A program made the position numbers and the translations under genes. A model generated the notes under the pieces. That model worked only from the letters and a program-made list of their open reading frames with translations, ran no database searches and was not told the origin of the DNA. Positions 27,025 to 36,650 of a stretch of DNA of 64,000 nt are shown piece by piece; position 1 is the stretch's first letter; every line of letters begins with the position of its first letter. This DNA is from Paraburkholderia sejongensis. GTDB lineage: Bacteria; Pseudomonadota; Gammaproteobacteria; Burkholderiales; Burkholderiaceae. The stretch is taken from positions 62,001 to 126,000 of the forward strand of contig NZ_JAJITD010000003.1 in NCBI RefSeq assembly GCF_020880815.1, in the 5' to 3' direction.

Positions 27025-29691
27025 ATGGACGCCATTGCCCGCAAAGCCGCTTCGTCGCCGCCGTTAGAAGGGTTCGTGCAGGTGCGCGGCGCCCGCGAAC
27101 ACAACCTCAAGAACATCGACGTACAGATCCCGCGCGACGCGCTCGTCGTGTTCACCGGCGTGTCCGGTTCGGGCAAGTCGTCGCTCGCGTTCGGCACCTT
27201 GTACGCGGAGGCACAGCGCCGCTACTTCGAATCGGTCGCGCCGTACGCGCGGCGGCTGATCGAACAGGTGGGCGTGCCGGAAGTCGATGCGATCGAAGGC
27301 TTGCCGCCGGCGGTGGCGTTGCAACAGCAACGCGGCACGCCGGGCGCGCGCTCGTCGGTGGGCAGCGTGACCACGCTGTCGAGCCTGGTGCGGATGCTCT
27401 ATTCGCGCACCGGCACCTATCCACCGAAGCAGCCGATGCTGTTCGCCGAGGACTTCTCGCCGAACACGGTGCAAGGCGCGTGTCCGACCTGTCACGGCCT
27501 CGGCCGCGTGTACGAGGTCACCGAAAAATCGCTTGTGCCCGACGACTCGCTGACCATCCGCGAGCGCGCGATCGCCGCGTGGCCGCCCGCATGGCACGGC
27601 CAGAATCTGCGCGACATCCTGGTCACGCTCGGCTACGACGTCGATACGCCGTGGCGCGACCTGCCGAAAAAAGACCGCGACTGGATCCTGTTTACCGACG
27701 AGCAGCCGACCGTGCCCGTCTACGCGGGCCTCACCCCGAAAGAAACCCGCGCGGCGCTCAAACGCAAGGACGAGCCAAGCTATCAGGGCACCTTTAGCGG
27801 CGCGCGCCGCTACGTACTCCATACCTTTGCCAACACGCAAAGCGCGCTGATGAAAAAGCGCGTGTCGCAGTACATGGTCGGCAGCGACTGCCCGGAGTGC
27901 CGCGGCAAGCGGCTGAAAAAAGAGGCGCTGTCGGTGAAGTTCGCCGGGCTCGATATCGCCGAGCTGTCGCGGTTGCCGCTCGCGGCGCTGGCCGCGATGC
28001 TCGAACCGATCGCGCGCGGCGCATGGCCCGATGCGGCCGACGCAGCCGGGGCGGTCGCGGGCAAGGCTAATGTCCTAAGCAGGAGCGCGATGCGCGAAGC
28101 CGTGGAAAAGCGCGTGTCCGCCGGCGGCTCGGCGCACAAGGCCTCGCCGGATGTGCGGCGCACGCCGAACATGTCGGAGGAGAAGCGGCTCGCCGCGCAA
28201 CGCATCGCGGCCGAGTTGCTGGAGCGGCTGACCACGCTGATCGATCTCGGCCTCGGTTATCTGACGCTCGATCGCAGCACGCCGACGCTGTCGTCGGGCG
28301 AATTGCAGCGGCTGCGACTGGGCACGCAGTTGTCTTCGCAACTGTTCGGCGTGGTGTACGTGCTCGACGAGCCATCGGCCGGCCTGCATCCCGCCGATGG
28401 CGAGGCGCTGTTCAGCGCGCTTCAGGCGTTGAAAGCAGCGGGCAATTCGCTGTTCATCGTCGAGCACGATTTGCAGATGATGCGGCGTGCGGACTGGCTG
28501 GTCGATGTCGGCCCGGGCGCCGGCGAAGGCGGCGGGCAGGTGCTGTATAGCGGACCGCCGGACGGGCTCGCGAGCATCGACGCGTCGCAGACGCGCCGCC
28601 ATCTGTTCGCCGCGCCGACTCCGCTGGAACGCACGCCGCGCGCGGCCGCCGGCTGGCTGAAGCTCGCGAGGATCACCCGCAACAACCTGCACGACCTGGA
28701 CGTCGCGTTTCCGCTCGGCTGCCTGAGTACGGTGACCGGCGTATCGGGCTCCGGCAAGTCGAGCCTCGTCAGCCAGGCGCTGCCGGAACTGGTCGCGAGC
28801 CGGCTCGGCAAGACGATCGACAACGCAGAGGACGACGAAGAAAACCCGCTGTTCGTCACCGCGGCGGCGCGCACCGGCGGCCATATCGCCGGCGGAATGG
28901 AAGCGATCAAACGTCTGGTGCGGGTCGACCAGAAGCCGATCGGCCGTACGCCGCGCTCGAATCTCGCGACGTATACCGGCCTGTTCGACCACGTGCGCAA
29001 GCTGTTCGCGGAGACGCCCGCCGCCCGCAAGCGCCGTTACAGCGCCGGCCGCTTTTCGTTCAATGTCGCGCAAGGGCGTTGCCCGACCTGCGAAGGCGAG
29101 GGCTTCGTCAGTGTCGAACTGCTGTTTCTGCCGAGCGTGTATGCGCCGTGCACGACCTGTAACGGCACGCGCTACAACGCGGCGACGCTGGAAATCACGT
29201 GGCGCGGCAAGAACATCGCGGACGTGCTGAGCCTGACCGTGGAGGCGGCGTGCGAATTGTTCGCGGACGAAGCGGCGGTGATGCGCGCGCTGGCGGCACT
29301 GCGCGAGCTGGGCCTCGGTTATCTGCGGCTCGGTCAGCCGGCCACCGAGCTGTCGGGCGGCGAAGCGCAGCGCATCAAGCTCGCCACCGAATTGCAACGC
29401 GCGCAGCGCGCCGACACGCTGTATATCCTCGACGAACCGACCACCGGGCTGCATCCGGCCGACGTCGATCGTCTGATGGCGCAACTGCAGGGACTCGTCG
29501 ACGCGGGCAATACGGTGGTGCTGGTCGAACACGATATGCGGGTGGCGATCCAGAGCGACTGGGTGATCGACGTGGGCCCGGGCGCCGGCGACGAGGGCGG
29601 GAAAATCGTCGCGAGCGGCGCGCCGCGCGAAGTCGCGAGTGAGCCGGACAGCCGGACCGCGGTGTATTTGCGGCAGCAACTTCAGGTCTGA
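27025..29691 (+). CDS. Class II UvrA-like excinuclease ATPase (UvrA2)
   Basis: An 888-residue protein with two ABC ATPase modules. Each has a Walker A ([10 protein letters not shown]), and the signatures are [12 protein letters not shown] and [12 protein letters not shown] with Walker [12 protein letters not shown] and [11 protein letters not shown]. Zinc-finger cysteines are seen in [23 protein letters not shown] and CTTCNG. It is shorter than canonical UvrA (about 940 residues), as expected for class II UvrA, which lacks the UvrB-binding insertion and is linked to tolerance of DNA-damaging compounds. The start at 27025 was chosen from the protein N-terminus, since no strong ribosome binding site is visible. 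No LexA box was found upstream. Confidence 0.88.
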   Translation: MDAIARKAASSPPLEGFVQVRGAREHNLKNIDVQIPRDALVVFTGVSGSGKSSLAFGTLYAEAQRRYFESVAPYARRLIEQVGVPEVDAIEGLPPAVALQQQRGTPGARSSVGSVTTLSSLVRMLYSRTGTYPPKQPMLFAEDFSPNTVQGACPTCHGLGRVYEVTEKSLVPDDSLTIRERAIAAWPPAWHGQNLRDILVTLGYDVDTPWRDLPKKDRDWILFTDEQPTVPVYAGLTPKETRAALKRKDEPSYQGTFSGARRYVLHTFANTQSALMKKRVSQYMVGSDCPECRGKRLKKEALSVKFAGLDIAELSRLPLAALAAMLEPIARGAWPDAADAAGAVAGKANVLSRSAMREAVEKRVSAGGSAHKASPDVRRTPNMSEEKRLAAQRIAAELLERLTTLIDLGLGYLTLDRSTPTLSSGELQRLRLGTQLSSQLFGVVYVLDEPSAGLHPADGEALFSALQALKAAGNSLFIVEHDLQMMRRADWLVDVGPGAGEGGGQVLYSGPPDGLASIDASQTRRHLFAAPTPLERTPRAAAGWLKLARITRNNLHDLDVAFPLGCLSTVTGVSGSGKSSLVSQALPELVASRLGKTIDNAEDDEENPLFVTAAARTGGHIAGGMEAIKRLVRVDQKPIGRTPRSNLATYTGLFDHVRKLFAETPAARKRRYSAGRFSFNVAQGRCPTCEGEGFVSVELLFLPSVYAPCTTCNGTRYNAATLEITWRGKNIADVLSLTVEAACELFADEAAVMRALAALRELGLGYLRLGQPATELSGGEAQRIKLATELQRAQRADTLYILDEPTTGLHPADVDRLMAQLQGLVDAGNTVVLVEHDMRVAIQSDWVIDVGPGAGDEGGKIVASGAPREVASEPDSRTAVYLRQQLQV

Positions 29692-29768
29692 CGCGACGGC
29701 AACCGCACGGGCCCGCGTTCACGTGTAAGCTACCGCGACATTACGCACGGTGCGTGGACCAAGGAGTC

Positions 29769-30674
29769 ATGGACAAACTCGTCGCCCTCAAAACATTGCT
29801 CGAAGTAGCCGATGCCGAGGGCTTCGCCAAGGCGGCAAAACGGATGGGGGTCGCCACATCATCGGTTGCCCGGCTGATGGATGCGCTCGAGGCCGATCTC
29901 GGCACTGCGTTGCTGACGCGCACCTCGAGGCGCGTCAGTCTCACCGACGCCGGCGCGAACTACGTGGAGCGCATCGCCGCCGTGCTCGACGGACTGGCCG
30001 AAGCGGACGAAAGCATTCTCGATAGCGGCACGGTGCCGGTCGGTACGCTCCGGCTGACGGTGCCGGCGACTTACAATCGCGTCGTGCTCGCGCCGCACCT
30101 CGCGGCCTTCATGCGCGAGCAACCGAACGTTGCGCTCGACGTGGTCGTAGCGGACCAGATGGTCGATCTTGCGCTCGACCGGATCGACGTGGCCATTCGT
30201 ATCGGCGTGCCGGCCGACAATCCCCAGCTCGTCGCGAAGGTACTGGCCGAGAATCCGCGGCTGGTCGTCGCGAGTCCTGACTATCTGCAACGTCACGGCG
30301 CGCCGGCCGCGCCCGCCGACCTGGCCGACCATCAATGTCTGCGGATCGCGTACGGCGGCAGCTATCGTGCGCGTCAGGCATGGACGTTCACGCACGCCGG
30401 TGAGCAGGAGCGGGTCAACGTGCGCGGACGGCTCGTGACCAACAGCCTCGATATGCTGCTCTCGGCGGTGCTCGCAGCGCAAGGGATCGCGCTGTTGCCG
30501 CGCTGGCTGGTCGAACCGCATCTGCGGACGGGGCAACTGAGCGCGTTGTTCGCGGATCAGCGAGTCACTCCGCACGACGATGCGGCGGTCGTGTTCGCCG
30601 CGTTCCTGCCGAACCGGCGTCAATCGCTGAAAGTGCGGGCGTTCCTGCAGTTCATCGAAACGCGGCTGCAGTAA
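29769..30674 (+). CDS. LysR-family transcriptional regulator
   Basis: A 301-residue protein. The N-terminal winged helix-turn-helix (LKTLLEVADAEGFAKAA, then SSVARLMDALEADLG) is followed by the substrate-binding domain from about 90 on. AAGGAG stands two bases before the ATG at 29769, an unusually short spacing; the in-frame GTG at 29754 has no ribosome binding site. LysR regulators usually control an adjacent divergent gene, but here the upstream neighbour, uvrA2, is on the same strand. The target may have been lost, since an MFS gene remnant lies directly downstream. Confidence 0.88.
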   Translation: MDKLVALKTLLEVADAEGFAKAAKRMGVATSSVARLMDALEADLGTALLTRTSRRVSLTDAGANYVERIAAVLDGLAEADESILDSGTVPVGTLRLTVPATYNRVVLAPHLAAFMREQPNVALDVVVADQMVDLALDRIDVAIRIGVPADNPQLVAKVLAENPRLVVASPDYLQRHGAPAAPADLADHQCLRIAYGGSYRARQAWTFTHAGEQERVNVRGRLVTNSLDMLLSAVLAAQGIALLPRWLVEPHLRTGQLSALFADQRVTPHDDAAVVFAAFLPNRRQSLKVRAFLQFIETRLQ

Positions 30675-30675
30675 C

Positions 30676-30702
30676 GCGTCGCCCGCGCGCCGCGGGCGAC
30701 GC
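30676..30702. terminator. GC-rich hairpin at the LysR / MFS-remnant convergence
   Basis: A perfect 12-bp inverted repeat (GCGTCGCCCGCG with its complement) and a 3-base loop lies 1 bp after the LysR stop. It sits between convergent frames and could act in both directions. No T-run is present, so termination efficiency is uncertain. Confidence 0.5.
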
Positions 30703-30717
30703 GGGCGCTTCAGCGGT

Positions 30718-30939
30718 TCAGCGGTTCACGCGGGCATGGCTTCGTCCCACCGCCACGAAGTGCACCAGCGCGAGCAGCGGAAAGCTCAACGCGACATCGG
30801 CGAGGAGCGGCCAGCCGCCGCGCTCGAACAGCACGCTCGCGAGCCCGGAGCCGAGCGCGCCGCCCACGAAAATGCTCGTCACATAGAGCGCGTTCAGACG
30901 ATTGCGGCTCGCCGGATCGAGTGCGTAGATCTGTGATCG
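30718..30939 (-). pseudogene. C-terminal remnant of an MFS transporter gene
   Basis: Read on the minus strand, 73 codons encode QIYALDPASRNRLNALYVTS and then a helix FVGGALGSGLASVLF, a break with RGGW, and a final helix LLADVALSFPLLALVHFVAV. This is the pattern of the last two membrane helices of an MFS drug/metabolite transporter. There is no start codon or ribosome binding site. The frame meets a stop at its upstream end that is the stop of the GST gene, so the preceding roughly 300 codons are missing. A deletion or rearrangement joined the GST gene to the transporter tail. Confidence 0.7.
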
Positions 30940-31524
30940 TCAATCCAGTCCCTCATGCTTGAGCGCAAGCTGGACGGCCGGACGCGTACGCATCCGCTCG
31001 GCGAACTCGTTCAATTTCGCCGGGACTTCGATGCCCACGTGGTTTGCCCACCGCAGCATCGTGAACAGGTAGGCATCGGCGACACTCACATCGCTGCCGA
31101 ACAGATAATCGCCGGCGAACATGGCGGCGATCAACTGGAAACGTTGATCGAGCTTCTCGCGCGCCGCCGCCGCTTCTGCATCCGACGTGGGCTTGAAAAC
31201 CCGGCCGAACTGCTTGTGAATTTCCGTCGAAATGAAAGCGAGCATTTCGAGGAGCCGCAAACTGCCGGGTTCACCGTTCGGAGCGAGCGCGGGTTTGCGC
31301 TGCGCGACCCACGAAAGGATCGCGACATTCTCGGTAAGCCGCTGTCCATCGTCCATTTCAACGGTCGGGACATAACTCTTCGGATTGATCTGGTTGAATT
31401 GCTCGCCCGTTTCCGTTTGCTTGGTCGCCAGGTCGACGCGAACGCGGTCGAACGTCAGACCGGCCTCATGCATCGCGATATGGTCGGCGAGGCTGCACGC
31501 GCCGGGGGAATAGTAGAGCTTCAT
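30940..31524 (-). CDS. Glutathione S-transferase
   Basis: A 194-residue cytosolic protein. The thioredoxin-like N-domain starts MKLYYSPGACSLADHIA, typical of beta-class bacterial GSTs with the active-site Cys10 and Ser11. The glutathione-binding cis-proline lies in KSYVPTVEM and the SNAIL-like ENVAIL motif follows. The helical C-domain includes GDYLFGSDVSVADAYLF. It conjugates or reduces electrophiles with glutathione. The start at 31524 was chosen from the conserved N-terminus. Its stop abuts the MFS remnant, and it is divergent from the acyltransferase gene. Confidence 0.92.
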   Translation of the reverse strand: MKLYYSPGACSLADHIAMHEAGLTFDRVRVDLATKQTETGEQFNQINPKSYVPTVEMDDGQRLTENVAILSWVAQRKPALAPNGEPGSLRLLEMLAFISTEIHKQFGRVFKPTSDAEAAAAREKLDQRFQLIAAMFAGDYLFGSDVSVADAYLFTMLRWANHVGIEVPAKLNEFAERMRTRPAVQLALKHEGLD

Positions 31525-31830
31525 GGTAAGGGCCTCTTCCTCGGGATGACTCGATCGTTGCAAACGCAGCAACCCACGTGCCGCGTTCGGATGAGAGAGG
31601 CCACACATTCGATGCTGGTATGACGAATGCCTGCGCCGCGCGCATGCATAGCGCACGAAGCGCCAAAAGGTCCGGATTTCGCGTCGTATATGTTTTTGCA
31701 CGCGAGCCTAACCCTATGCTTGTTTCTGGAGATCGGGAGCGGTGCACCGGATTGAGCGGGCATCGCTGCAATCGGTCTGAATCTGACGGCGTTTCGCCGA
31801 CGCTCATCGACCATCGCCGAGGCGCGCGTC
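31525..31830. other. Divergent intergenic region, GST / acyltransferase
   Basis: This 306-bp gap is less GC-rich than the neighbouring genes. It must hold the promoters of both divergent genes. I could not find a convincing -35/-10 pair or an inverted repeat, and no small gene with a ribosome binding site. Confidence 0.45.
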
Positions 31831-33063
31831 ATGAAAGAGAAATTCCCTGTTCTCGACATCTTGCGGTTCGCGCTCGCGCTCTACCTGACCGTTTTCCATT
31901 CGATTCATCAATACCCGCAAAGCCGTGATATTCCGTTGATCGAGGTCGCCGGAATGGGCGGTTTCGTAACCAGCACATTCTTCGTGCTGTCCGGCTTTAT
32001 CCTCACGCACGTCTACTTTCGCGACCTTGGGCCGATGCGTGGCGGTGTGCGCAAATTTTTTGTTAATCGGTTCTCGAATCTCTACGTCATTCACTTCATC
32101 GGTCTTGCGCTGTTTTTCGCGGTGAGTGTCGTGAGCACGAATGCGATTACCGCGTTCACATTGATGTCGCTCGACGATGGCCCCGATCGCACCGTTGCGC
32201 TCGCCCCCGCGGCGGCGGCCTGGAATATCGCGCTCAACGTGCTGTTGCTGCAGGTCTGGAACCCGGTGTACGGTTCTATCAATCCGTCGTCGTGGTCGTT
32301 GTCGGTGCTGCTGTTTTTCTATCTGACGTTTCCATTCGCGGCACCGCGCCTGCTGGCCGTGCGTAACAAGCTGGCGATCATGGTGGTGCTGCTGGTGCTT
32401 TATCTGGTCCCGCCCATTCTCGCAAGCGCGCTGCACTGGTTCGGACCCGTGGCCGTCGGCACGGTCATGCGTAACCCGCTTTTGCGCCTGCCCGAATTTT
32501 TCGCCGGCATTGTTCTGTACGGGTTGTATCGCGAGGGCGCGCTGGCGTTCGTCACAGCGTCGGCCACTCGACGCATCGTTGCAAGCGCATTCATTGCCGG
32601 CTGTTTTTTCTGCGGTGCCTGGTTGATCGCTCACGGGCCAATCTACTGGCGTTATCTCGTGCACAACGGTGCGATGCTGCCGGCGCAAATGGTTTTGATC
32701 GCGCTGTGTACTTCGGCTCGCGTGCCGGCTCGAGGGGAGCGCCCCGCGGCGCGGCTCGGCAATTCCGCGCTATCCGTTTTCGCAATTCACGCACCGGTGT
32801 TTCTGCTGATGATCAAGGCCAGCAAGCTGCTGTCGATGCAGGTATCGCCGCTGGAATGCGCGGCCAATTTCTCCGCATGCGCTATTGCGTCGAGAGATGT
32901 GGTGCCCACTATGTGGAGCTTGCCGTTGTATCTGGCGGTTACCGCGATCGCGGCGGTCTACTTCCAGGAGCGTGTCGTCGCACCGCTGCGCAATCTGATC
33001 CGGCGCAAGTTGCTAGCCAACGAACAGCCGGAAAAGGCCGACGCGGGATCGGCTCGTGTGTAA
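31831..33063 (+). CDS. Membrane acyltransferase (acyltransferase 3 family)
   Basis: A 410-residue protein with about ten membrane helices. The N-terminus shows FPVLDILRFALALYLTVFHS, with the histidine of the acyltransferase-3 active site, then FFVLSGFILTHVYF. The family O-acetylates or acylates surface sugars at the inner membrane. It is weakly AT-richer than its neighbours and stands alone without other polysaccharide genes, which may indicate acquisition. GAGG lies 7 bases before the start. Confidence 0.85.
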   Translation: MKEKFPVLDILRFALALYLTVFHSIHQYPQSRDIPLIEVAGMGGFVTSTFFVLSGFILTHVYFRDLGPMRGGVRKFFVNRFSNLYVIHFIGLALFFAVSVVSTNAITAFTLMSLDDGPDRTVALAPAAAAWNIALNVLLLQVWNPVYGSINPSSWSLSVLLFFYLTFPFAAPRLLAVRNKLAIMVVLLVLYLVPPILASALHWFGPVAVGTVMRNPLLRLPEFFAGIVLYGLYREGALAFVTASATRRIVASAFIAGCFFCGAWLIAHGPIYWRYLVHNGAMLPAQMVLIALCTSARVPARGERPAARLGNSALSVFAIHAPVFLLMIKASKLLSMQVSPLECAANFSACAIASRDVVPTMWSLPLYLAVTAIAAVYFQERVVAPLRNLIRRKLLANEQPEKADAGSARV

Positions 33064-33123
33064 AGCACAGGCGCGGACGAGCCGGTCGCTAAAGTTTGCC
33101 CGCCCCAGGCCGAAATTCCTTGC

Positions 33124-33378
33124 ATGACGGATGAACTACCGAACTTTCCGGGCGACGACCCGATCCTGGCCGAAGCGCGTGCTCTCGAGGCCAGCATCCG
33201 GGCCATCCGGCGGGCTCAGGGGAAGCGCAATCCCGAGGACTTTCCGTTGGGAAGTGCCGAATGCTTCGCGGCGATGGAAGAGTTCGTGCGCGATGTCGGT
33301 CGTGTGCTCGAACTCGAACTCCGTTATCTGAACCAGGGCGGCGACCACGATCAGCATGGAGCGGGGGCGTCCGGGTAA
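33124..33378 (+). CDS. Hypothetical protein
   Basis: An 84-residue, acidic and mostly helical protein (LAEARALEASIRAIRRAQG, then FAAMEEFVRDVGRVLELELRYL) with no membrane segment and no recognised domain. A purine-poor leader precedes the ATG, so the start is uncertain. It lies 60 bp after the acyltransferase gene. The codon pattern supports coding. Confidence 0.5.
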   Translation: MTDELPNFPGDDPILAEARALEASIRAIRRAQGKRNPEDFPLGSAECFAAMEEFVRDVGRVLELELRYLNQGGDHDQHGAGASG

Positions 33379-33681
33379 TTCGCTCGCCACCGCGACGCAC
33401 CGCTGATCCTATTTCGGCCCGCTGCCAGCGGCCGGAACGCCCGCCATTGGTGCGGCGCAACAATTTATGCTATAATTTTAGGCAGTGGTTTTTCCCTGCG
33501 CTGTTCCTTGTTGGTTGCGCTATTTCAACCGGTCCGCTTTTCGAGCTGGCCGCGTTTCCTGCTCGTTGCGATTCTGCAATTGCCCCCCACCTGAAGCACA
33601 TGAGTGTATGTGGTTCACCGGCTGCGGTGCGCAGTAGCCATTGGTCGCGCTATCGCCGGGCAAATCTGTCGAGGAGAAAAT
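33379..33681 (+). other. Promoter region and long leader of the sigma factor gene
   Basis: This 303-bp gap contains the strong promoter described at 33447-33476. The resulting transcript would have an untranslated leader of about 200 bases, locally AT-richer and pyrimidine-rich (CCTGCGCTGTTCCTTG region). No riboswitch class could be recognised. Confidence 0.5.
33447..33476 (+). promoter_or_regulatory. Sigma-70 promoter of the rpoD-like gene
   Basis: An extended -10 box, TGCTATAAT, has the perfect hexamer at 33471-33476. A partial -35, TTGGTG, lies at 33447-33452 with an 18-bp spacer. It is one of the few perfect -10 boxes noticed in this GC-rich window. Confidence 0.7.
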
Positions 33682-35679
33682 ATGGCAAGTTCCGTTCGGG
33701 ATGATTCGGGCCGAGACACGGTCGCATTCATGCACAAGACGTTGGCGCGGCGCGCGACGAAGGACAAGGCCGCCGCGGTCGTGCCGCCGGTAGACGCGGC
33801 GTCGAGCCAGTTGCAGGACGAAGAACGGCAACGGCAGATGCGCGCGCTGATCCAGCTTGGCAGGGAGCGCGGCTATCTCACGCACGCCGATATCAACGAT
33901 CACTTGCCGGATAACTTCGCGCAGACCGCCGCGATCGAAACCATCGTCAGCACCTTTAACGACATGGGCGTCGCGGTGTACGAGCAGGCGCCCAGCGCGG
34001 AGACGTTGCTGCTGAACGATGCCGCGCCGGCCGCGGTGTCGGACGAGCAGGCCGACGAAGAAGCCGAAGTGGCGCTTTCCACGGTCGATTCCGAATTCGG
34101 CCGCACCACCGATCCGGTCCGGATGTACATGCGTGAGATGGGCGCGACCGAACTGCTGACCCGCGCGGGCGAAGTGGAGATCGCCAAGCGCATCGAAGCG
34201 GGCCTTCAGGAAATGATCCAGGCGATTGCCGCGTGTCCGGCCACGGTCCGCGCGATTCTCGCGAGCGTCGATCAGATCGAGGCGGGCGAGCTGCGCATCG
34301 ACGAGCTGGTCGACGGTCTGAACGACGACGCCGAAGCGGTTGAGCCGGCCGATATCACGGACCTCGAAGCGGCCGATGCCACCGGCAGCGACGACGAAGA
34401 CGACGGCGAAGACGACGACGGCGAGATGACCGAGGAAGATTCGGCGAAGGCGAACGCGGCGCGGCTCAAACAGCTGACGAACGACAGCCTCGTGATCTTT
34501 GCGCGCGTGCGCAAATTGGCCGAACCGGTTTTGCGTGCCGGCGCCGCGCATGGCAAGGGCAAAGCAGCGTTCACGCGCGCGTGTGCGGCGATCCAGCGCG
34601 AGCTGGCGCCGATTCGCTTCACCGCGCGGACCATCGACCGGCTGTGCAGCGACGTGCAGAACCAGGTCGCGCAGGCGCGCGCGGTCGAGCGCCGTATTCT
34701 CGCGATCGCGGTCGATCGTTGCGCGATGCCGCGCGACAAGTTCGTCGAGTCGTTTCCGGGCCACGAAACCGATCTGGACTGGGGGCAGCGCACCGCCGCG
34801 GCATCGCGCAAGTACGGCGCCGCGCTCGAACGCAGTCTTCCGGCGATTCACGCCGAACAGCAGAAGCTGATCGAGATCGAAGCGAATACCGGACTGCCGC
34901 TGCAACAGCTGAAGCAGATCAACCGGCAGATGGTGGTGGCCGAATCGAAAATGCGTCAGGCGAAGGGCGAAATGATCGAGGCCAACCTGCGTCTCGTGAT
35001 TTCGATCGCGAAGAAGTACGTGAATCGCGGCATGCATTTTCTCGATCTGATTCAGGAAGGCAATATCGGCCTGATGAAAGCAGTCGACAAATTCGAGTAC
35101 CGGCGCGGCTGGAAATTTTCGACCTACGCGACGTGGTGGGTCCGTCAAGCCGTCACGCGCGCGCTCGCGGATCAGGCGCGCACGATTCGCGTGCCGGTGC
35201 ACATGATCGAGTCGATCAACAAGCTCAACCGCATTTCACGCGAGATCCTGCAGCAGACCGGGCAGGAAGCGCATCCGTCCGTGTTGGCCGAACGCATGGA
35301 GCTGTCGGAAGAGAAGGTGCGCAGCATGTTGAAGGTCGCGCGGCAGCCGGTGTCGCTCGAGACGCCGGTCGGCGAGGATGCCGACGCGACGCTCGGCGAC
35401 ATGATCGAAGATCCGCTGGCGGCGTCGCCCGCGCAGGCCGCTGTGGATGCGAACATGCGCAGCGCGATCGACGAGGCGCTCAACGCGCTGTCGCCGCGCG
35501 AGGCAAAGGTGCTGCGGATGCGCTTCGGGATCGATACCGCGTCGGACCATACCCTCGAGGAACTGGGCAAGCAGTTCGATTTGACGCGCGAACGGGTCCG
35601 GCAGATCGAAAGCAAGGCGATGCGCAAGCTGATGCACCCGAGCCGCGCCGACAAACTGCGTCAATTTCTCGACCAGTAA
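33682..35679 (+). CDS. RpoD-type (group 1-like) sigma-70 factor, probable paralogue
   Basis: A 665-residue sigma factor. It has region 1.1 (about 50-105), region 1.2 ([11 protein letters not shown]), an acidic spacer near 235-255 (runs of Asp/Glu), the large non-conserved region, region 2 from about 435 ([13 protein letters not shown]), region 3 and the region 4 helix-turn-helix from 623 ([10 protein letters not shown], then [15 protein letters not shown]). Region 2.3 keeps F, Y and the WW pair needed for -10 melting, but has W477 where the usual residue is Tyr. GAGGAGAAAAT precedes the ATG. The housekeeping rpoD normally follows dnaG; here no such neighbour exists, so this is probably a second copy with overlapping promoter specificity. 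Confidence 0.88.
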   Translation: MASSVRDDSGRDTVAFMHKTLARRATKDKAAAVVPPVDAASSQLQDEERQRQMRALIQLGRERGYLTHADINDHLPDNFAQTAAIETIVSTFNDMGVAVYEQAPSAETLLLNDAAPAAVSDEQADEEAEVALSTVDSEFGRTTDPVRMYMREMGATELLTRAGEVEIAKRIEAGLQEMIQAIAACPATVRAILASVDQIEAGELRIDELVDGLNDDAEAVEPADITDLEAADATGSDDEDDGEDDDGEMTEEDSAKANAARLKQLTNDSLVIFARVRKLAEPVLRAGAAHGKGKAAFTRACAAIQRELAPIRFTARTIDRLCSDVQNQVAQARAVERRILAIAVDRCAMPRDKFVESFPGHETDLDWGQRTAAASRKYGAALERSLPAIHAEQQKLIEIEANTGLPLQQLKQINRQMVVAESKMRQAKGEMIEANLRLVISIAKKYVNRGMHFLDLIQEGNIGLMKAVDKFEYRRGWKFSTYATWWVRQAVTRALADQARTIRVPVHMIESINKLNRISREILQQTGQEAHPSVLAERMELSEEKVRSMLKVARQPVSLETPVGEDADATLGDMIEDPLAASPAQAAVDANMRSAIDEALNALSPREAKVLRMRFGIDTASDHTLEELGKQFDLTRERVRQIESKAMRKLMHPSRADKLRQFLDQ

Positions 35680-35688
35680 GCCGCGACG

Positions 35689-35955
35689 TTAGCGTCCGTG
35701 CGCCTCACGCCAGATTGCGTCTTTTTCGGGGTATGGGGTGCGCCGGGCGCTGTCGAATCCCGCTGAGATGACCAGCAGGATGCCGGCCAAAGGCCAGAGA
35801 TAGACCACGAAGGAAAAACAGAGCCAGGCCGCACTCTGTGGTGGAGAGGCATTCGACGCCCAGAGAAGGCCGGTAACCGGCAGCATCAGCAGACATAGCG
35901 CCGACCAACGTAAAAAAGCGGCGGCCCTGACGTTCTTGAGCGTTTCACCTTGCAT
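35689..35955 (-). CDS. Small membrane protein, unknown function
   Basis: An 88-residue protein with two hydrophobic helices (WSALCLLMLPVTGLLWA and AAWLCFSFVVYLWPLAGILLV) and a charged C-terminus. GGAG lies 6 bases before the ATG at 35955, which decides the start. It converges with the sigma factor gene, the stops being 9 bp apart. No family was recognised. Confidence 0.6.
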   Translation of the reverse strand: MQGETLKNVRAAAFLRWSALCLLMLPVTGLLWASNASPPQSAAWLCFSFVVYLWPLAGILLVISAGFDSARRTPYPEKDAIWREAHGR

Positions 35956-36164
35956 GCCGGTCTCCATTGGGAAAGGCACTTGTGCCTAGATTGGCACGAC
36001 GGCCAGTTCACGAATACTTGGTGAAATCCCTGACGCTGAGCCATTCGATGCTCGATGGATTGTTCCCGCACTTCTGCCAGGCAAGCGGCTGACGACCGCA
36101 AAAATGGATCGCTCAACTAATCAAAGTCGAGCGGCCGGTTCTAAAGACATAAAAGCACTGCGCC

Positions 36165-36458
36165 TCAACGAAAATGGCCGGTTCCGGCGGTGCCGTGTTT
36201 TGCCGACGCTGCGCGAGTGGCCAGAATGCTGCGCATGGTGGCCAGCGAATGTTCGGCGATTACGCTCGGGGTGGGACGCGCGCTGGAAAGCTCCGGCGCT
36301 CGCACCCCGAGGCGTCTGCAAACTGCCGACAGATACGGTTTGCCCGGTCCCGCACATCGCTCGATAGCGCTGACAAGCGCCGCATCCCCAACATGCCGGC
36401 GAAGCCATTCCAGCGTTCGACGGTCCTTCTCGTTGTAGACCCTGACCAGATGTTCCAT
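36165..36458 (-). CDS. Small SOS-type gene of unknown function
   Basis: A 97-residue basic protein. The N-terminal two-thirds look structured and helical (MEHLVRVYNEKDRRTLEWL, then GDAALVSAIERC, then KPYLSAVCRRLGVRAPE); the tail is Ser/Thr/Ala-rich. The motif arrangement could be a small helix-turn-helix or nucleic-acid-binding fold, but I do not recognise a family. GGAGG lies 5-6 bases before the ATG at 36458. Two perfect LexA boxes stand 17-51 bp upstream of the start, so expression should be repressed by LexA and induced by DNA damage. Possible roles are a cell-division inhibitor, toxin or repair accessory, all of which are inference. Confidence 0.7.
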   Translation of the reverse strand: MEHLVRVYNEKDRRTLEWLRRHVGDAALVSAIERCAGPGKPYLSAVCRRLGVRAPELSSARPTPSVIAEHSLATMRSILATRAASAKHGTAGTGHFR

Positions 36459-36475
36459 TGCGCCCTCCGGTATTA

Positions 36476-36491
36476 CTGTATAAAAACACAG
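36476..36491 (-). promoter_or_regulatory. LexA box 1 (proximal)
   Basis: The sequence matches CTGT-N8-ACAG exactly: CTGT (36476-36479), ATAAAAAC, ACAG (36488-36491). Extended flanks TA...TA agree with the wider palindrome. It begins 17 bp upstream of the 97-residue gene's start, over the region expected for its transcription start. CTGT-N8-ACAG is the established LexA operator of Beta- and Gammaproteobacteria. Confidence 0.85.
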
Positions 36492-36493
36492 TA

Positions 36494-36509
36494 CTGTTAA
36501 TTTATACAG
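36494..36509 (-). promoter_or_regulatory. LexA box 2 (distal) overlapping a -10 box
   Basis: A second exact CTGT-N8-ACAG match: CTGT (36494-36497), TAATTTAT, ACAG (36506-36509), only two bases from box 1. On the minus strand it covers a possible -10 TATAAA (36506-36501), with TTGCCT (36527-36522) as -35 at a short 15-bp spacing. Tandem boxes usually give tight, late-induced repression. Confidence 0.85.
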
Positions 36510-36650
36510 CTTTATCCCGAAAGGCAAGTGTTCGGCCACAGCACGCACGCGCTGGATAAATCACAGTTTCAGTGCGGTCGAGCGCCCATTGAAACAAAAC
36601 CTCCGCGAGTAGAATCCCGCGAAAATGATTACAACCACCGGGGCAAGCGC

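Noticed and set aside
36104..36367. Plus-strand frame opposite the LexA-boxed gene
   Set aside because: It lacks a ribosome binding site and is Arg/Cys-rich; the minus-strand gene has a good site and operators.
36589..36615. Promoter TTGAAA / TAGAAT before the J-domain gene
   Set aside because: The hexamers look good but the 15-bp spacer is too short to claim.
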